64,000 nucleotides of DNA from JAFNAG01 sp963824985 (GTDB lineage Bacteria > Acidobacteriota > UBA6911). Each line of letters begins with the position of its first letter. Position 1 is the first letter of the stretch. The DNA lies in contig CAWGRQ010000034.1 of NCBI GenBank assembly GCA_963824985.1, positions 124,001 to 188,000 on the forward strand, read 5' to 3'. Shown piece by piece: positions 1 to 8,366 of the stretch. The notes beneath the pieces are model-generated. The model was given only the letters and a program-made list of their open reading frames with translations. It had not been told where the DNA came from and searched no databases. The translations under genes and the position numbers were made by a program.

Positions 1-448
1 CCACCACGAACGACAGGCCCACGACCGAGCCGCCCATCTTCGCCACAATGTCGGCCACTGCCCGGGCGGTCCCCCCGGTGGCAATGAGGTCATCCACGAT
101 CAGCACTCTCTGGCCGGGCTTGATGGCATCCTGGTGAATCTCGAGGGAATCGGTTCCATACTCCAGCGAGTACTCCACCTTGTGGGTCGCGGCCGGCAGC
201 TTGCCCGGTTTCCGCACCGGCACAAAGCCGGCGTTAAGCCGGTACGCCACTGAAGGGGCGAAAATGAATCCTCTCGCCTCGATCCCCACCACCAGGTCGA
301 TCTGCTGGTTTTCGCATGGGGTCGTCAGGGCATCGACGACCGCATGGAAGCGCTTCCCGTCTTTGAGCAGCGTCGTAATGTCATAGAAGAGAATTCCCTG
401 CTTGGGCCAGTCCGGGATCTCGCGGATTGCCGCCTTCAGCTCATCCAT
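1..448 (-). CDS. apt: adenine phosphoribosyltransferase (5' part, runs off window)
   Basis: Purine salvage enzyme that converts adenine and PRPP to AMP in the cytosol. Only the first 149 residues are in the window because the gene reads leftwards over the edge. Visible family marks are the N-terminal IPDWPKQGILFYDITTLL stretch, the GIEARGF segment, the VPVRKPGKLP loop and the PRPP-binding motif VLIVDDLIATGGTA. The ATG at 446-448 follows the acylphosphatase stop by 7 bp, so the two genes look co-transcribed. Family proteins are about 170-180 residues, so roughly 25 are missing. The call is secure; only the C-terminus is unseen. Confidence 0.95.
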   Translation of the reverse strand, partial: MDELKAAIREIPDWPKQGILFYDITTLLKDGKRFHAVVDALTTPCENQQIDLVVGIEARGFIFAPSVAYRLNAGFVPVRKPGKLPAATHKVEYSLEYGTDSLEIHQDAIKPGQRVLIVDDLIATGGTARAVADIVAKMGGSVVGLSFVV

Positions 449-455
449 TCGTTCC

Positions 456-737
456 TCACCATCCCTCGAGCAAAAATGATTTGTATTTGCCGCTGGCGGC
501 AACCTCATGAACCTCGAGTCGGTCCACGTGCGCCGCGGGCGGCCCCAGCTTCACTTCCCTGATAAACCCTGCCAGTACCTCAGGAGCGCCCTCGACCATG
601 ATCTGGACGGTGCCGTCCGGGAGGTTGCAGACATCGCCGGTCAGCCCCAGCCGGCTTCCGGCCCTCTGCACAAAAAAGCGGAATCCGACTCCCTGCACCC
701 TGCCGTGAACAATTATGTGCCGGGCTTGAATGGCCAT
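456..737 (-). CDS. acyP: acylphosphatase
   Basis: Small cytosolic enzyme (93 residues, normal family length) that hydrolyses carboxyl-phosphate bonds. The N-terminal HGRVQGVGFR motif carries the phosphate-binding loop and catalytic Arg (about residue 20). NLPDGTVQI holds the catalytic Asn (about residue 38). The start at 737 is the ATG just before MAIQARHIIVHG; an upstream extension in this frame reads through the tRNA fragment and toxin remnant and is not real. It lies 26 bp downstream of the truncated tRNA-Pro repeat and 7 bp upstream of apt. Confidence 0.93.
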   Translation of the reverse strand: MAIQARHIIVHGRVQGVGFRFFVQRAGSRLGLTGDVCNLPDGTVQIMVEGAPEVLAGFIREVKLGPPAAHVDRLEVHEVAASGKYKSFLLEGW

Positions 738-763
738 AGGGCATACCCGTGGAATAGTCGGGA

Positions 764-811
<48 letters not shown>

Positions 812-1046
812 TTGGATGATAACATTGCCCGTCTTTGTCTCTCAATGATTTACGGCTCAGGTTTCTGAGTTTCCGCAAATTCCCTTCGATCCGGGAGTTG
901 TTATAGACCATATACCAGAGCTCCCCCACGCTCGGCATCGATATATGGAATATGCTATCGTTCGGGGCACGCAGAGCGGAGATCATGCGAGGATCGTCCT
1001 TCATCAGGGCTCCGGCGTGGTTGGTATCAAGCAAGTATGCGATCAC
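812..1046 (-). pseudogene. PIN-domain (VapC-type) toxin, truncated at the tRNA repeat
   Basis: About 78 residues of a PIN-domain ribonuclease toxin. The N-terminus shows YLLDTNHAG, with the first catalytic Asp, and SVGELWYMV, with the conserved Glu. Full PIN toxins have about 130-140 residues. Coding sequence stops being toxin-like exactly where the tRNA-Pro repeat begins, so the C-terminal half with the remaining acidic residues is lost. The likely start is the GTG at 1046, overlapping the end of the upstream antitoxin gene by 20 bp. A nuclease without its C-terminal acidic residues should be inactive. Confidence 0.75.
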
Positions 1047-1296
1047 CGGAGAGGTCCTCGAGCCGGTCGAGTTCCAGGCGAAGATCCTCCGTGCGCATCT
1101 GCAGTACCTCCCCCAGCAAGCGGTCGAGTTCCGCTGGATCACCTTCCCAGCGAACGTCAGCCCCCAACAACGCAGCCGCGGTGCCGCGAGCACGATCGCG
1201 CTCATCCACTTCTACTCGCACAGACGTGCCCTCAGGAAGATGTCGCGCGTCCTCGATCACGATAACTCCGTTCTTGACTTTCCCTCGATAGGTCAT
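1027..1296 (-). CDS. antitoxin partner of the PIN toxin
   Basis: An 89-residue protein that starts MTYRGKVKNGVIVIED and continues LPEGTSVRVEV, the small beta-rich DNA-binding start seen in antitoxins of the DUF104/AbrB-like kind. The C-terminal half is charged and helical, as expected for a toxin-binding tail. The gene overlaps the PIN toxin start by 20 bp, the usual antitoxin-first arrangement. The start at 1296 is preferred because the conserved domain begins there. With its toxin truncated it is an orphan antitoxin. Confidence 0.7.
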   Translation of the reverse strand: MTYRGKVKNGVIVIEDARHLPEGTSVRVEVDERDRARGTAAALLGADVRWEGDPAELDRLLGEVLQMRTEDLRLELDRLEDLSGDRILA

Positions 1297-1409
1297 TGCT
1301 CTCACCGGATGGATCCTATCATATCGCAGTTCTTTGGATCGAACAGCCCAAGATCGCAAAACGTACGTACAGCTGTGACATAATATGTACGTCCCTCGAG
1401 GAGGTAGGC

Positions 1410-1646
1410 ATGACTATTTCCGTAACGAAACTTCGGGCCAACCTGTACGAAATTGTGGACCGCGTGATCGAGACTGGCGTGCCGGTGGAGATCGAACGAA
1501 AAGGGGAGAGGGTTCGTCTGGAACCGGCCAAACCGAAATCCAAGCTGCAGAAACTGGCAAAAAATCCGGATACCATCGTCGGTGATCCCGAGGCCATCGT
1601 CCACATGGACTGGTCCGCGGAGTGGTCGGCGGGTCGGCGCTCATGA
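1410..1646 (+). CDS. Phd/YefM-like antitoxin
   Basis: A 78-residue protein starting MTISVTKLRANLYEIVDRV, then VPVEIERKGERVRLEP, matching the N-terminal DNA-binding fold of Phd/YefM antitoxins. The start follows a strong GAGGAGGT ribosome site. Its TGA overlaps the ATG of the next gene (ATGA), typical of coupled toxin-antitoxin pairs. Upstream, GTACGT (1324-1400 region) recurs around an AT-rich promoter-like stretch that could be an autoregulatory operator. The partner toxin is truncated. Confidence 0.75.
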   Translation: MTISVTKLRANLYEIVDRVIETGVPVEIERKGERVRLEPAKPKSKLQKLAKNPDTIVGDPEAIVHMDWSAEWSAGRRS

Positions 1647-1816
1647 TCTATCTCGACACGCACGTTCTACTGTGGCTCCATGCGGGTTTGCTCGACAGGT
1701 TCACGGCCAGAGGCCGGCGATTGATGGAACAGAACGACCTGCTGATATCGCCCTGCGTAAAACTGGAACTGCAATATCTCTTTGAGATCGGCAGAACCAC
1801 CGTGCCTGCAAGATAA
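1643..1816 (+). pseudogene. PIN-domain (VapC-type) toxin, truncated
   Basis: Only 57 residues: MIYLDTHVLLWL carries the first PIN aspartate and ISPCVKLELQYL the conserved Glu region, after which the frame stops at TAA. PIN toxins are about 130 residues, so the second half of the active site is missing. I find no continuation of the domain in the other frames up to 2027, so this looks like a deletion rather than a point change. ATGA overlap with the antitoxin marks it as the second gene of the module. Confidence 0.72.
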
Positions 1817-1980
1817 GGATTTAACAGCAGAGGCGCGAATGCAAATCGAACCACCATCCATTAACAACGGATCCAGAATTCCGGATTGGTAGGCTGCTTC
1901 TAAACATCATCTGCACAAATCGGCAATGGGAATGATTGTAATCGGGGCGAAATCAGGGTTGCGATCTGACAAAGTATTGC

Positions 1981-2008
1981 GTACAATCTGTGGTACTGCA
2001 TATTGTAC
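1981..2008. promoter_or_regulatory. candidate operator: GTACAAT...ATTGTAC inverted repeat
   Basis: A 7-bp perfect inverted repeat (1981-1987 and 2002-2008) with a 14-bp spacer, 20 bp upstream of the next antitoxin start. Antitoxins of this kind commonly bind palindromes over their own promoter. The function is inferred from position and symmetry only. Confidence 0.4.
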
Positions 2009-2027
2009 ATATTCAATCGAGGACGTT

Positions 2028-2309
2028 ATGACCAAAATGAAGTTCAGCGAGGACATTCGACCACTTTCCGAGTTTCGTTCGAACGTTGCCGAGGTTGTCG
2101 GACAGGTGAGGGATACTAGGCGTGCCGTGATCCTCACCCAGCATGGGCGAAGCGCAGCTGTTCTCCTCGACGTGGAGAGCTATGAAGAACTTCTCGAAGA
2201 GGTCGAAATCCTGCGTGATGTTCATGCCGCTGAGGCCGAGATTGCAGGCGGCAAAGGGATCACCCATCGGAGGGCGAAGGCGCAGGTCATGGCCCGCATA
2301 AAAAAGTGA
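2028..2309 (+). CDS. Phd/YefM-like antitoxin
   Basis: A 93-residue protein with the IRPLSEFRSNVAEVVGQV start and the VILTQHGRSAAVLLDVESYE segment typical of the Phd/YefM antitoxin fold, then a charged helical C-terminus. The start at 2028 is chosen because the domain begins there and GAGG lies 6 bases upstream; a longer frame from 1926 adds unrelated residues and covers the operator. Its stop overlaps the GTG start of the ParE-type toxin by 4 bases (GTGA). It appears intact, unlike its partner. Confidence 0.8.
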   Translation: MTKMKFSEDIRPLSEFRSNVAEVVGQVRDTRRAVILTQHGRSAAVLLDVESYEELLEEVEILRDVHAAEAEIAGGKGITHRRAKAQVMARIKK

Positions 2310-2606
2310 GGATCCTATGGTCGCCTCGCGCGCTTGAGCGAGTGGAAGAAGCCGCTGATTACATAGCCCGCGATCAAGCGGCGGCTTCAATTCGGTGGGT
2401 TGAAAGCCTATTTGCGCGCGTGGAGCTTTTGGCCAAATCCCCGGCACAGGGTAGGATTAGTGCCAGAAATCCGCCGTCAAAACATTCGCGAAATCCAACA
2501 CCAAGGCTATCGAGTGATCTATCGCATTGACGACAATAAGGTGGTCGTGCTCACCGTGCGACATTCAAGGAGACATTTTGATTACTTGGAGCTGAACGAA
2601 GGCTGA
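2306..2606 (+). pseudogene. RelE/ParE-family toxin, frameshifted
   Basis: The first 50 or so residues (ILWSPRALERVEEAADYIARD ... LLAKSPAQG) are a ParE-type start. The rest of the domain (VPEIRRQNIREI ... YRVIYRIDDNKVVVLTVRHSRR) continues in a different frame ending at 2606. A single-base indel near 2450-2462 explains the break. Restored, the protein would be about 100 residues, normal for the family. The frame as it stands ends early and loses the C-terminal strand and basic residues, so the toxin should be inactive. Confidence 0.8.
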
Positions 2607-2840
2607 CGCATATCATCTTTGCCGCGAGGATCAAAACCTGCCGCAGCCGAGAAACGCGGAAAATCCTCCTTCGGGAGGTTATGTACGAGAAGCCGACAAT
2701 ACGCCGGAACTCTGATTGTGACGCGTGTAAACCCTGAATATTATAGAGATTGTTAGATATCGGCGTTATGATAAACGCACGCCAAGCATGGAACCTGCTG
2801 CTTTGTTCGATGTCTAAGAGAAAAGATCGGGGGTATCAGA

Positions 2841-3889
2841 ATGCGGTTTTTTCATACCGTTCTAGTGATCGCAGCATTCGGACAGTATTGCCTTGCGCAG
2901 CAGGCTCTTCCTGATCCTGCCAAATATCAACCTGTCGATGATGCTGAATCCGCACGCTTGGAGAAAGCCTGGCTGCACTCCGGCGATCCAAGACAAATTG
3001 CCTGGGCTGCAGAGCTGATAGGCAAAAATAACCGACGAGAGTTGATTCCAGATCTTATTGAAAGGTTCGATCTCAGTGCAGAACCAGACGCATGGAAACC
3101 AATTGGACGCCGTGGGGCAGTCTATGAGTATGTGGCAGATGCGTTAATTAGGCTGCAAGCGGAAGTCCCCTCGAACTTTATAACACGATTACCCTCTCGA
3201 TGCATTGCTCAGGAGCTGGTTTTGCTGTCACGGTCACCTGACAGCCACGAGGCACTGCAGAGAGTCTTTGAGAGCACAAAGTGGACGATTGCCTGGTTGG
3301 CAGCTGCCAACCTCCTTGCTCAAAAACCACAATCGGAATTCGCCAATTCGCTGCTGCGTTCGTTTGAAGTTGTCGCGGACTTTCGTATAGTCACTCCGGG
3401 AATGGAGCTCAAAACTGGCGGGCGTGCCTGTTTCGGTGATTCTATTTGGGAAGCCCGCGATCCCGCCTGGCCAGTTCCGCGTTATTACGATCTATCACTG
3501 AGAATGGGAACGATTTTTGCACCGGGTACTAATCCGGTTCGATATTATTCGTACCGATCTGCATCGGAGCTGGAAAATTTGCATGGAGTTTGTCCAAAAT
3601 CTAAAAATGAGTTCGTCCCGGGTTTGCTGGTAATGCTGGGCCGAATTCCACCGAATGAAATTAGGCTGGCCTCCATTATTGATCGAACTATAGCTTACAG
3701 CGGGAATGCCTCTTATATTCGCGAGATCAAGAGCTTGCTGGCCCCACTGGATGAAGATTTTCAACGGCTATTGGCGGCTTTTGTAAATAATGGGTACGTT
3801 TCCTCGACGGAAGCCAAAGCAATCAAGCTGCCTGTGTCTCTTACAATAGAGGATCTCCGCAGTACAAAGATGCCCCGTCTACCTGAGAT
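2841..3889 (+). pseudogene. secreted repeat-type hypothetical protein, 5' part, split by IS21 element
   Basis: Starts with a cleavable signal peptide (MRFFHTVLVIAAFGQYCLAQ) after a GGGGGT ribosome site. The body has HEAT-like helical pairs around residues 50-190 (for example DPRQIAWAAELIGKNNRRELIPDLIERF). I do not recognise a specific family. The gene is cut after residue 349 by the IS21-family insertion. If the element and one copy of the 4-bp duplication AGAT are removed, the frame continues at 7381 for 14 codons to TGA at 7421-7423, giving a 363-residue protein. In the window as it stands the frame runs about 50 codons into the IS end. Confidence 0.75.
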
Positions 3890-4059
3890 TGTCGATTCTC
3901 GCCCTCTTTCCCCCACCCGATTCTCATCAGCTTTCCCCCACCCCCTTCAGCTCGACTTTGTCTTAACTGTTTTTTGCACGGATAGCAATCTTTTGAATCA
4001 TCTTTTCAGGTTTCGGATTTCCTTTCATCAAGAGCTCTAGCCATGGTGAACGATCAACA

Positions 4060-4821
4060 TCATCCCGTCTTCCGACGGATGGCTGGCTCTGCATTTTCTT
4101 CACGGATAGGTGTTTGGCTCTTGCCATGATCTTCGTCATTCTCTGCCCGGGCGGCGCGGATCTTGGCCAGCTTTTCCACCTGCTGACGCATGTATTCCCG
4201 GTATCCCGGCGGGAACGGCCGCTCGATCACCTCCTCGAGAATCGCTTCGAAGTAATGAAGACTTGCGATTGGAGCTGTAGATCCGCTGTTGAGCCATGAG
4301 ACGTACTTGCGGCAGGCTCCGACCAACATGGCGTCTTCTATCACCTCGATGGGGATCCCCTTTCTTTCGAGATCTGCAGCCAACTGTTCGTCTGACGAAC
4401 CAAATCGCCCCGTGGTACAACCCAGAGCGATGAACAGTTTTCGGACTGAGTCGACATACGGCTCAGCACCTCTCGATCCGGGACCGTCTCCGGTTGCCAC
4501 GAATGGCCAGTATTCGTCGGCAATCCTGATAATGCTTCCCACATACGGGATGCGGCTCGTAAGGATCGTGCAGATTCCTTTTGCCTTTAGTTCGGCGACA
4601 TAGGCCTCGACTGTGTGCCGCGACTTACCGATCCCGGTCGCCAGCCGATGATAGCTCGACTGATAGATCGCGGTCTGCCGGTCCGCATTCAGGCAGAGGA
4701 AGACAAACAGCTTGAACGGGCCGTCCGGCAAAACGACCATCGCTTTGAGGAAACCATCACCGGCGGGAAACCAACCGGTGGCCTTTTTGAGCCGCAGTTT
4801 TGGATTCGTCTTGTCGGTCAC
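4060..4821 (-). CDS. IS21-associated third ORF, helix-turn-helix replication-initiator-like protein
   Basis: A 253-residue protein starting at a GTG that overlaps the istB stop by 4 bases (GTGA), preceded by a GGGAGGAAG site. That argues for translational coupling and a role with the transposase. Residues about 15-110 (GWFPAGDGFLKAM ... FKLFVFLCLNADR ... YHRLATGIGKSRHTVEAYVAELKAKGI) resemble the winged-helix domain of plasmid and phage replication initiators. The C-terminal half (FGSSDEQLAADLERKGIPIEVIEDAMLVGACRKY) looks like a helical primosome-type region. Classical IS21 has only istA and istB. The function is inferred; a DNA-binding targeting or primosomal helper is one possibility. Confidence 0.7.
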   Translation of the reverse strand: MTDKTNPKLRLKKATGWFPAGDGFLKAMVVLPDGPFKLFVFLCLNADRQTAIYQSSYHRLATGIGKSRHTVEAYVAELKAKGICTILTSRIPYVGSIIRIADEYWPFVATGDGPGSRGAEPYVDSVRKLFIALGCTTGRFGSSDEQLAADLERKGIPIEVIEDAMLVGACRKYVSWLNSGSTAPIASLHYFEAILEEVIERPFPPGYREYMRQQVEKLAKIRAARAENDEDHGKSQTPIREENAEPAIRRKTG

Positions 4822-5597
4822 CGGGACTTCCTCCCTTCTGCCGGGGTTGATCCCAAGCGCATGGCGGCGGCCTGTCGGGCGCGATACGACTCGCCTTCGA
4901 TGACAAGTTGATGCGCCCGGTGACAGAAGCGGTCGAGCGCGCTCTGGGCCAGCATCGTTTCTTCGAAAAGCGGGCTCCATTCCTCCACACTGCGATTTGA
5001 GGTCACGATCGTGGTGCTGCGCATGTGACGTTCGATAATCAGCTCGTAGAAGTCCGACGATGCCAGGCCCGACAACCGGCGCAGCCCAAAGTCATCCAGG
5101 ACGAGCACGTCAGGGACGAGATACTGGCGCAACTGCCGGTCAAAGGAGTTGTCGACGCGGGACTGCGCCAGGGTTTTCAGCAGCGTGTCGGCGCGTGTGA
5201 ACAGAACGCGGTAACCGGCGCGGCAGGCCGAGTGCCCGAGGGCGCAAGCCAGGTATGTCTTCCCGACTCCGACCGCCCCCGTAAAAATGACGTTCTCGTG
5301 TTTCTCGACGAAGTGAAGGCCGAACAGATCGTTCACCTTCGCGCGGTCGAGGTCGATGCTGGCTGTCCAGTCGAATCGCTCGAGCGTGCATTCCTCCTCG
5401 AATCCGGCATTGCGAAGCCGGGTCTGAATGGAAACCTGATCGCGGCGTTCTGCTTCGTCGCTGAGCACGAGTTCGAGAAACTCAAGGAAGTCGAGCTTCT
5501 GCTCACGAGCAAAGGCGACACGATCGGGAAGGGTGGCAAGCATCGGCGACAATCTCATTCGTTTCAAAACGGTCTTTAGTTCAGTCCTGATCTGCAT
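4818..5597 (-). CDS. istB: IS21 helper ATPase IstB
   Basis: A 259-residue AAA+ ATPase of the DnaC/IstB type that helps IstA choose and hold target DNA. The Walker A motif FTGAVGVGKTYLA lies at about residue 105, Walker B VLVLDDFG at about 165, and the sensor region TTIVTSNRSVEEW near 205. The start at 5597 (MQIRTELK) is chosen because the conserved N-terminal IstB helices begin there. It overlaps istA by 17 bp and the third ORF by 4 bp. Normal family length. Confidence 0.93.
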   Translation of the reverse strand: MQIRTELKTVLKRMRLSPMLATLPDRVAFAREQKLDFLEFLELVLSDEAERRDQVSIQTRLRNAGFEEECTLERFDWTASIDLDRAKVNDLFGLHFVEKHENVIFTGAVGVGKTYLACALGHSACRAGYRVLFTRADTLLKTLAQSRVDNSFDRQLRQYLVPDVLVLDDFGLRRLSGLASSDFYELIIERHMRSTTIVTSNRSVEEWSPLFEETMLAQSALDRFCHRAHQLVIEGESYRARQAAAMRLGSTPAEGRKSR

Positions 5598-7176
5598 GGT
5601 TTCCTCCTCGGGAAGCGGGATGGTGTGAGAAGTGCTGCGCGGGTCGCAGGAACCGGAGTTTCTGCTGGAGAGGCGGGATCGTGATCTCGCCACCTTGGGT
5701 GGACTCGTTTTCCAGGGCTTGTTCGAGGATGTGACCGACCCGGGTTACGTCGATGAGATCAACCGACAGGGCGCGGAGGCAGGCCGCCTCGGCCCGATCC
5801 CGGCCGTAACGTTCGGACAGGCGCAGGAGTTTCTGCACCTGTCGCAACCGGCTCCAGGGGAACTCACCTTCGAGCAGCTTGTCGGCGAAGTCACCAACGG
5901 CCGGGCCGATCTCCCGGGCCTTTCTGCGATAAAAGTCCGGGTAGCGCATGGCGTACGGAGCGCGTTCCTTGGGGTAGTCTTCGTAGTCGGTCGACCGGCC
6001 GCCACGAGGTTGTTGCTTGTGGGTCTTGATCACTTCGGCGCCGAGGTAGATCCGGACGAGAGCGCCGTCGGCACGAACGTCGACTTCCTTGCCGATGTAG
6101 CGGGTGGGAACCGAGTACAGCCCGGAATCGAAGCGGATGTGATGATCCGGATGGACCGTGCACTTCCCCCACTTCGGCACAACGAAACGCTCGGGTTTCA
6201 GCGGAATGAGGACGCTCTTTTCCTCCGCTTCAAAGACGTCAAGCGGAACACACCGGGTGGTTCCGTGAATACGACGGCCCGCGGTTTCACGGCACCAGAC
6301 AAGCGCCTTTCTGGCGACGTCGTCGAGGTCAACGAAGGACGCACCCTTGAAGAAACGCTCCCGAACATACCGAACGTGCCGTTCCACAGCAGGCTTATCC
6401 TTGGGGTGGTAGGGCCGCGCGGGATCCGGAATGAATCCCCGAAAGGCGGCGTACTCGAGAAACGTCCGGGTGAAACGGGGGACCAGTGGATCAGCCAAGT
6501 CAATGCATGGCTTCAGGTTGTCGAGCACGATCCGTTTGGGACAGCCGTCGAAGAAACGAAGCGCTTCCTCGAAACAGCGGATGACCGACTCCAGATCCTG
6601 ACGAAACACCGGTACGACGCACGATAGCCGGCTGTAGCCGAGCACCATAACGAAACCATGCACGACCCGGGGTTTGGCGTTGCCGAGTTCGTGCAGGTAG
6701 CCGAGTCGGCCGAAGTCAACCTCGGCGTACTCTCCTGGATTGCCCTCGACCCGGCGCACGGTGATCGACGACGACCGGCCAAACTCACACCACTTTCGCG
6801 CGAAACGATGCAACGAGGAATAGGGGATCGGGACGCCTTCCCGAGCCAGAAGGTCATGAACCCTCGTAAGCAGGAGCTTGTCTTCTTCCAGCCACTGACG
6901 GATGCGATCGCGATAAGGCAGAAGGAATGTCTCCGTTTCCCCGGGTGTGACCGGGGAGTGATCTCCTCGTACCCCATTGATCAAAGTGGCCACGGTGTGA
7001 TCGTCGGGTGGAGGATCACCAGGCTTGAGCCCCAATCGCCCCGCAGCATTAACAATCCGACGAACCGTCTTGCGGTCAAGACCGGTCCCTCGCGCCAGGG
7101 CACGAAACCCATCCCCGGCCAGCCAACGTCGAACAACTTCCCTGTAATCCACGACTCGAACCTCCCGGTATGCCAT
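5581..7176 (-). CDS. istA: IS21 transposase IstA
   Basis: A 531-residue DDE transposase. An N-terminal helix-turn-helix (GDGFRALARGTGLDRKTVRRIV, about residues 19-40) recognises the repeated terminal motifs. The catalytic core shows the acidic triad in context: EYAEVDFGRLGY (about residue 150), KRIVLDNLKPCI (about 215) and HPKDKPAVERHVRYVRERFF (about 265). The C-terminal Mu-transposase-like beta domain follows. Uninterrupted, with normal length for IstA. Confidence 0.93.
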   Translation of the reverse strand: MAYREVRVVDYREVVRRWLAGDGFRALARGTGLDRKTVRRIVNAAGRLGLKPGDPPPDDHTVATLINGVRGDHSPVTPGETETFLLPYRDRIRQWLEEDKLLLTRVHDLLAREGVPIPYSSLHRFARKWCEFGRSSSITVRRVEGNPGEYAEVDFGRLGYLHELGNAKPRVVHGFVMVLGYSRLSCVVPVFRQDLESVIRCFEEALRFFDGCPKRIVLDNLKPCIDLADPLVPRFTRTFLEYAAFRGFIPDPARPYHPKDKPAVERHVRYVRERFFKGASFVDLDDVARKALVWCRETAGRRIHGTTRCVPLDVFEAEEKSVLIPLKPERFVVPKWGKCTVHPDHHIRFDSGLYSVPTRYIGKEVDVRADGALVRIYLGAEVIKTHKQQPRGGRSTDYEDYPKERAPYAMRYPDFYRRKAREIGPAVGDFADKLLEGEFPWSRLRQVQKLLRLSERYGRDRAEAACLRALSVDLIDVTRVGHILEQALENESTQGGEITIPPLQQKLRFLRPAQHFSHHPASRGGNHADQD

Positions 7177-7376
7177 TCATCCCTCCCTTCGGGGAAGGGA
7201 ATGGCACACCTGCCAGTCGAGCTACAAGGGGGTGGGGGAATGCCCGTGAGAATCGGGTGGGGGAAAGGTCGTGAGAATCTCCCCCTCCAGGTGGGGGAAT
7301 GCCCATGAGAATCCCCCGGGGGAAAGGTCGTGAGAATCTAACGCTTCAGATGGGGGAAAGACGGCGAGAATTTACA

Positions 7377-7423
7377 AGATTCCTCGGTTTGCCGCATTGG
7401 ATCTTAAGTTGTATTTGCGTTGA
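7377..7423 (+). pseudogene. 3' end of the secreted-protein gene cut by the IS21 element
   Basis: Begins with the target duplication AGAT (7377-7380), then 14 codons (reading PRFAALDLKLYLR after the junction Ile) and TGA at 7421-7423. Joining 3889 to 7381 restores one uninterrupted frame, which proves the orientation and target duplication length. It has no start of its own and is not expected to be expressed. Confidence 0.7.
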
Positions 7424-7523
7424 ACGAGTTGTTGCGTGTCCTTGCGGCAGGCGTGCGTGACTCGGTTTGAGGCGGTTTGATATCGTCCGGCTGTCGACGC
7501 CAAGAGCGTCAGGAGGACAGCCG

Positions 7524-7949
7524 ATGACATCAAAGCGAGTAACCGCACCCGCTGTAATTCCCGCCGAGATTCGAGAACTCAGCCGTCAGATCGAGCAGTG
7601 GCGCAGCACCCGCCGGCATCGTATGCCAATGCCGGAGCCGCTCTGGACGTTGGCGGCGAACCTCGCCGCGCACCACGGTGTTGCTCAAGTATCCCGGTTT
7701 TTGCGTCTGGACTACTACTCCCTCAAGGAACGTGTCCAACCTGCAGAGCGACAAGCAATCACGGCACCTGAATCGAGGTCGACTCGACCGACGTTTGTCG
7801 AGCTCCCTTCGTGGACTGCGCCTGCTGTTTCAGAGTGCAGTATTGAACTGGAACACCCACGTGGGCAAAGGATGCGGATTCATATAAGAGGAGCGGAGCT
7901 TCCGGACCTTGGGGCGCTCACCCGCACGTTCTGGGGTATGAAGGGATGA
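7524..7949 (+). CDS. tnpA: IS66 accessory protein TnpA
   Basis: A 141-residue accessory protein of IS66 elements with a helix-turn-helix-like middle (WTLAANLAAHHGVAQVSRFLRLDYYSLKERV), probably DNA binding. The C-terminal RMRIHIRGAELPDLGALTRTFW is the usual family ending. The start at 7524 follows AGGAGG. Its stop overlaps tnpB by 4 bp (ATGA). It is the only gene of the element without a visible lesion. Confidence 0.82.
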   Translation: MTSKRVTAPAVIPAEIRELSRQIEQWRSTRRHRMPMPEPLWTLAANLAAHHGVAQVSRFLRLDYYSLKERVQPAERQAITAPESRSTRPTFVELPSWTAPAVSECSIELEHPRGQRMRIHIRGAELPDLGALTRTFWGMKG

Positions 7950-8321
7950 TTCAAGTCACCTCGCATATGCGCATCGTTGTCGCCGTCGAGCCGGTGGATT
8001 TCCGCAACGGCATCGACGGCTTGGCACGGATCTGCAAAGAAGTGCTCAAGGCTGACCCGTTCGCAGGTTGGTTTTTTGTTTTTCGGAGCCGGCGAGGCAC
8101 CGCGATAAAGGCACTCTGTTACGACGGCCAGGGATTTTATCTGATTCAAAAACGGTTGTCGTCGGGGAGGTTCCGCTACTGGCCCGGGAACGGGTCCGAG
8201 ATATCGAGCGCGCTGGAAGCACACCAGCTGCAGGTGCTCCTCGCTGCGGGCGATCCGACCGCGGGCGCGCGGCGCACCAACATGGAAGCGTGTAAGCCCG
8301 TCGCGCCGACCAGAGATTTGA
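7946..8321 (+). pseudogene. tnpB: IS66 accessory protein TnpB, frameshifted near the C-terminus
   Basis: IS66 Orf2 family: MRIVVAVEPVDFRNGIDGLARI, then FVFRSRRGTAIKALCYDGQGFYLIQKRL and FRYWP. After DPTA (about residue 108) the normal ending GAPTWKRVSPSRRPEI is in the next frame and stops at 8319-8321. The open frame instead runs on to 8419 with unrelated residues. A one-base indel near 8257-8266 explains this. The lesion is at the very end, so residual function cannot be excluded. Confidence 0.75.
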
Positions 8322-8366
8322 AGATAGGACTTGTGTTCCGTTTTCACCTCTGTTATCGTGCGCGGC

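Larger units (their letters stand above)
3890..7376 (-). mobile_element. complete IS21-family insertion sequence with three ORFs
   Basis: A 3.49-kb element bounded by TGT (3890) and ACA (7376). Each end carries repeated copies of a GATTCTC(N)nTTTCCCCCA motif in inverted orientation, with at least two copies on the left and four on the right, the multiple terminal repeats typical of IS21. It is flanked by the 4-bp direct repeat AGAT (3886-3889 and 7377-7380). It encodes IstA, IstB and a third downstream protein in one minus-strand operon whose genes overlap by 17 and 4 bp. All three frames look intact, so it may be the youngest insertion here. Confidence 0.9.

Noticed and set aside
5632..6627. 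331-codon plus-strand frame opposite istA, and similar long antisense frames (for example 23401-24702 and 62405-63796)
   Set aside because: High GC codon usage of the real minus-strand genes creates long antisense frames. None has family motifs or ribosome sites.
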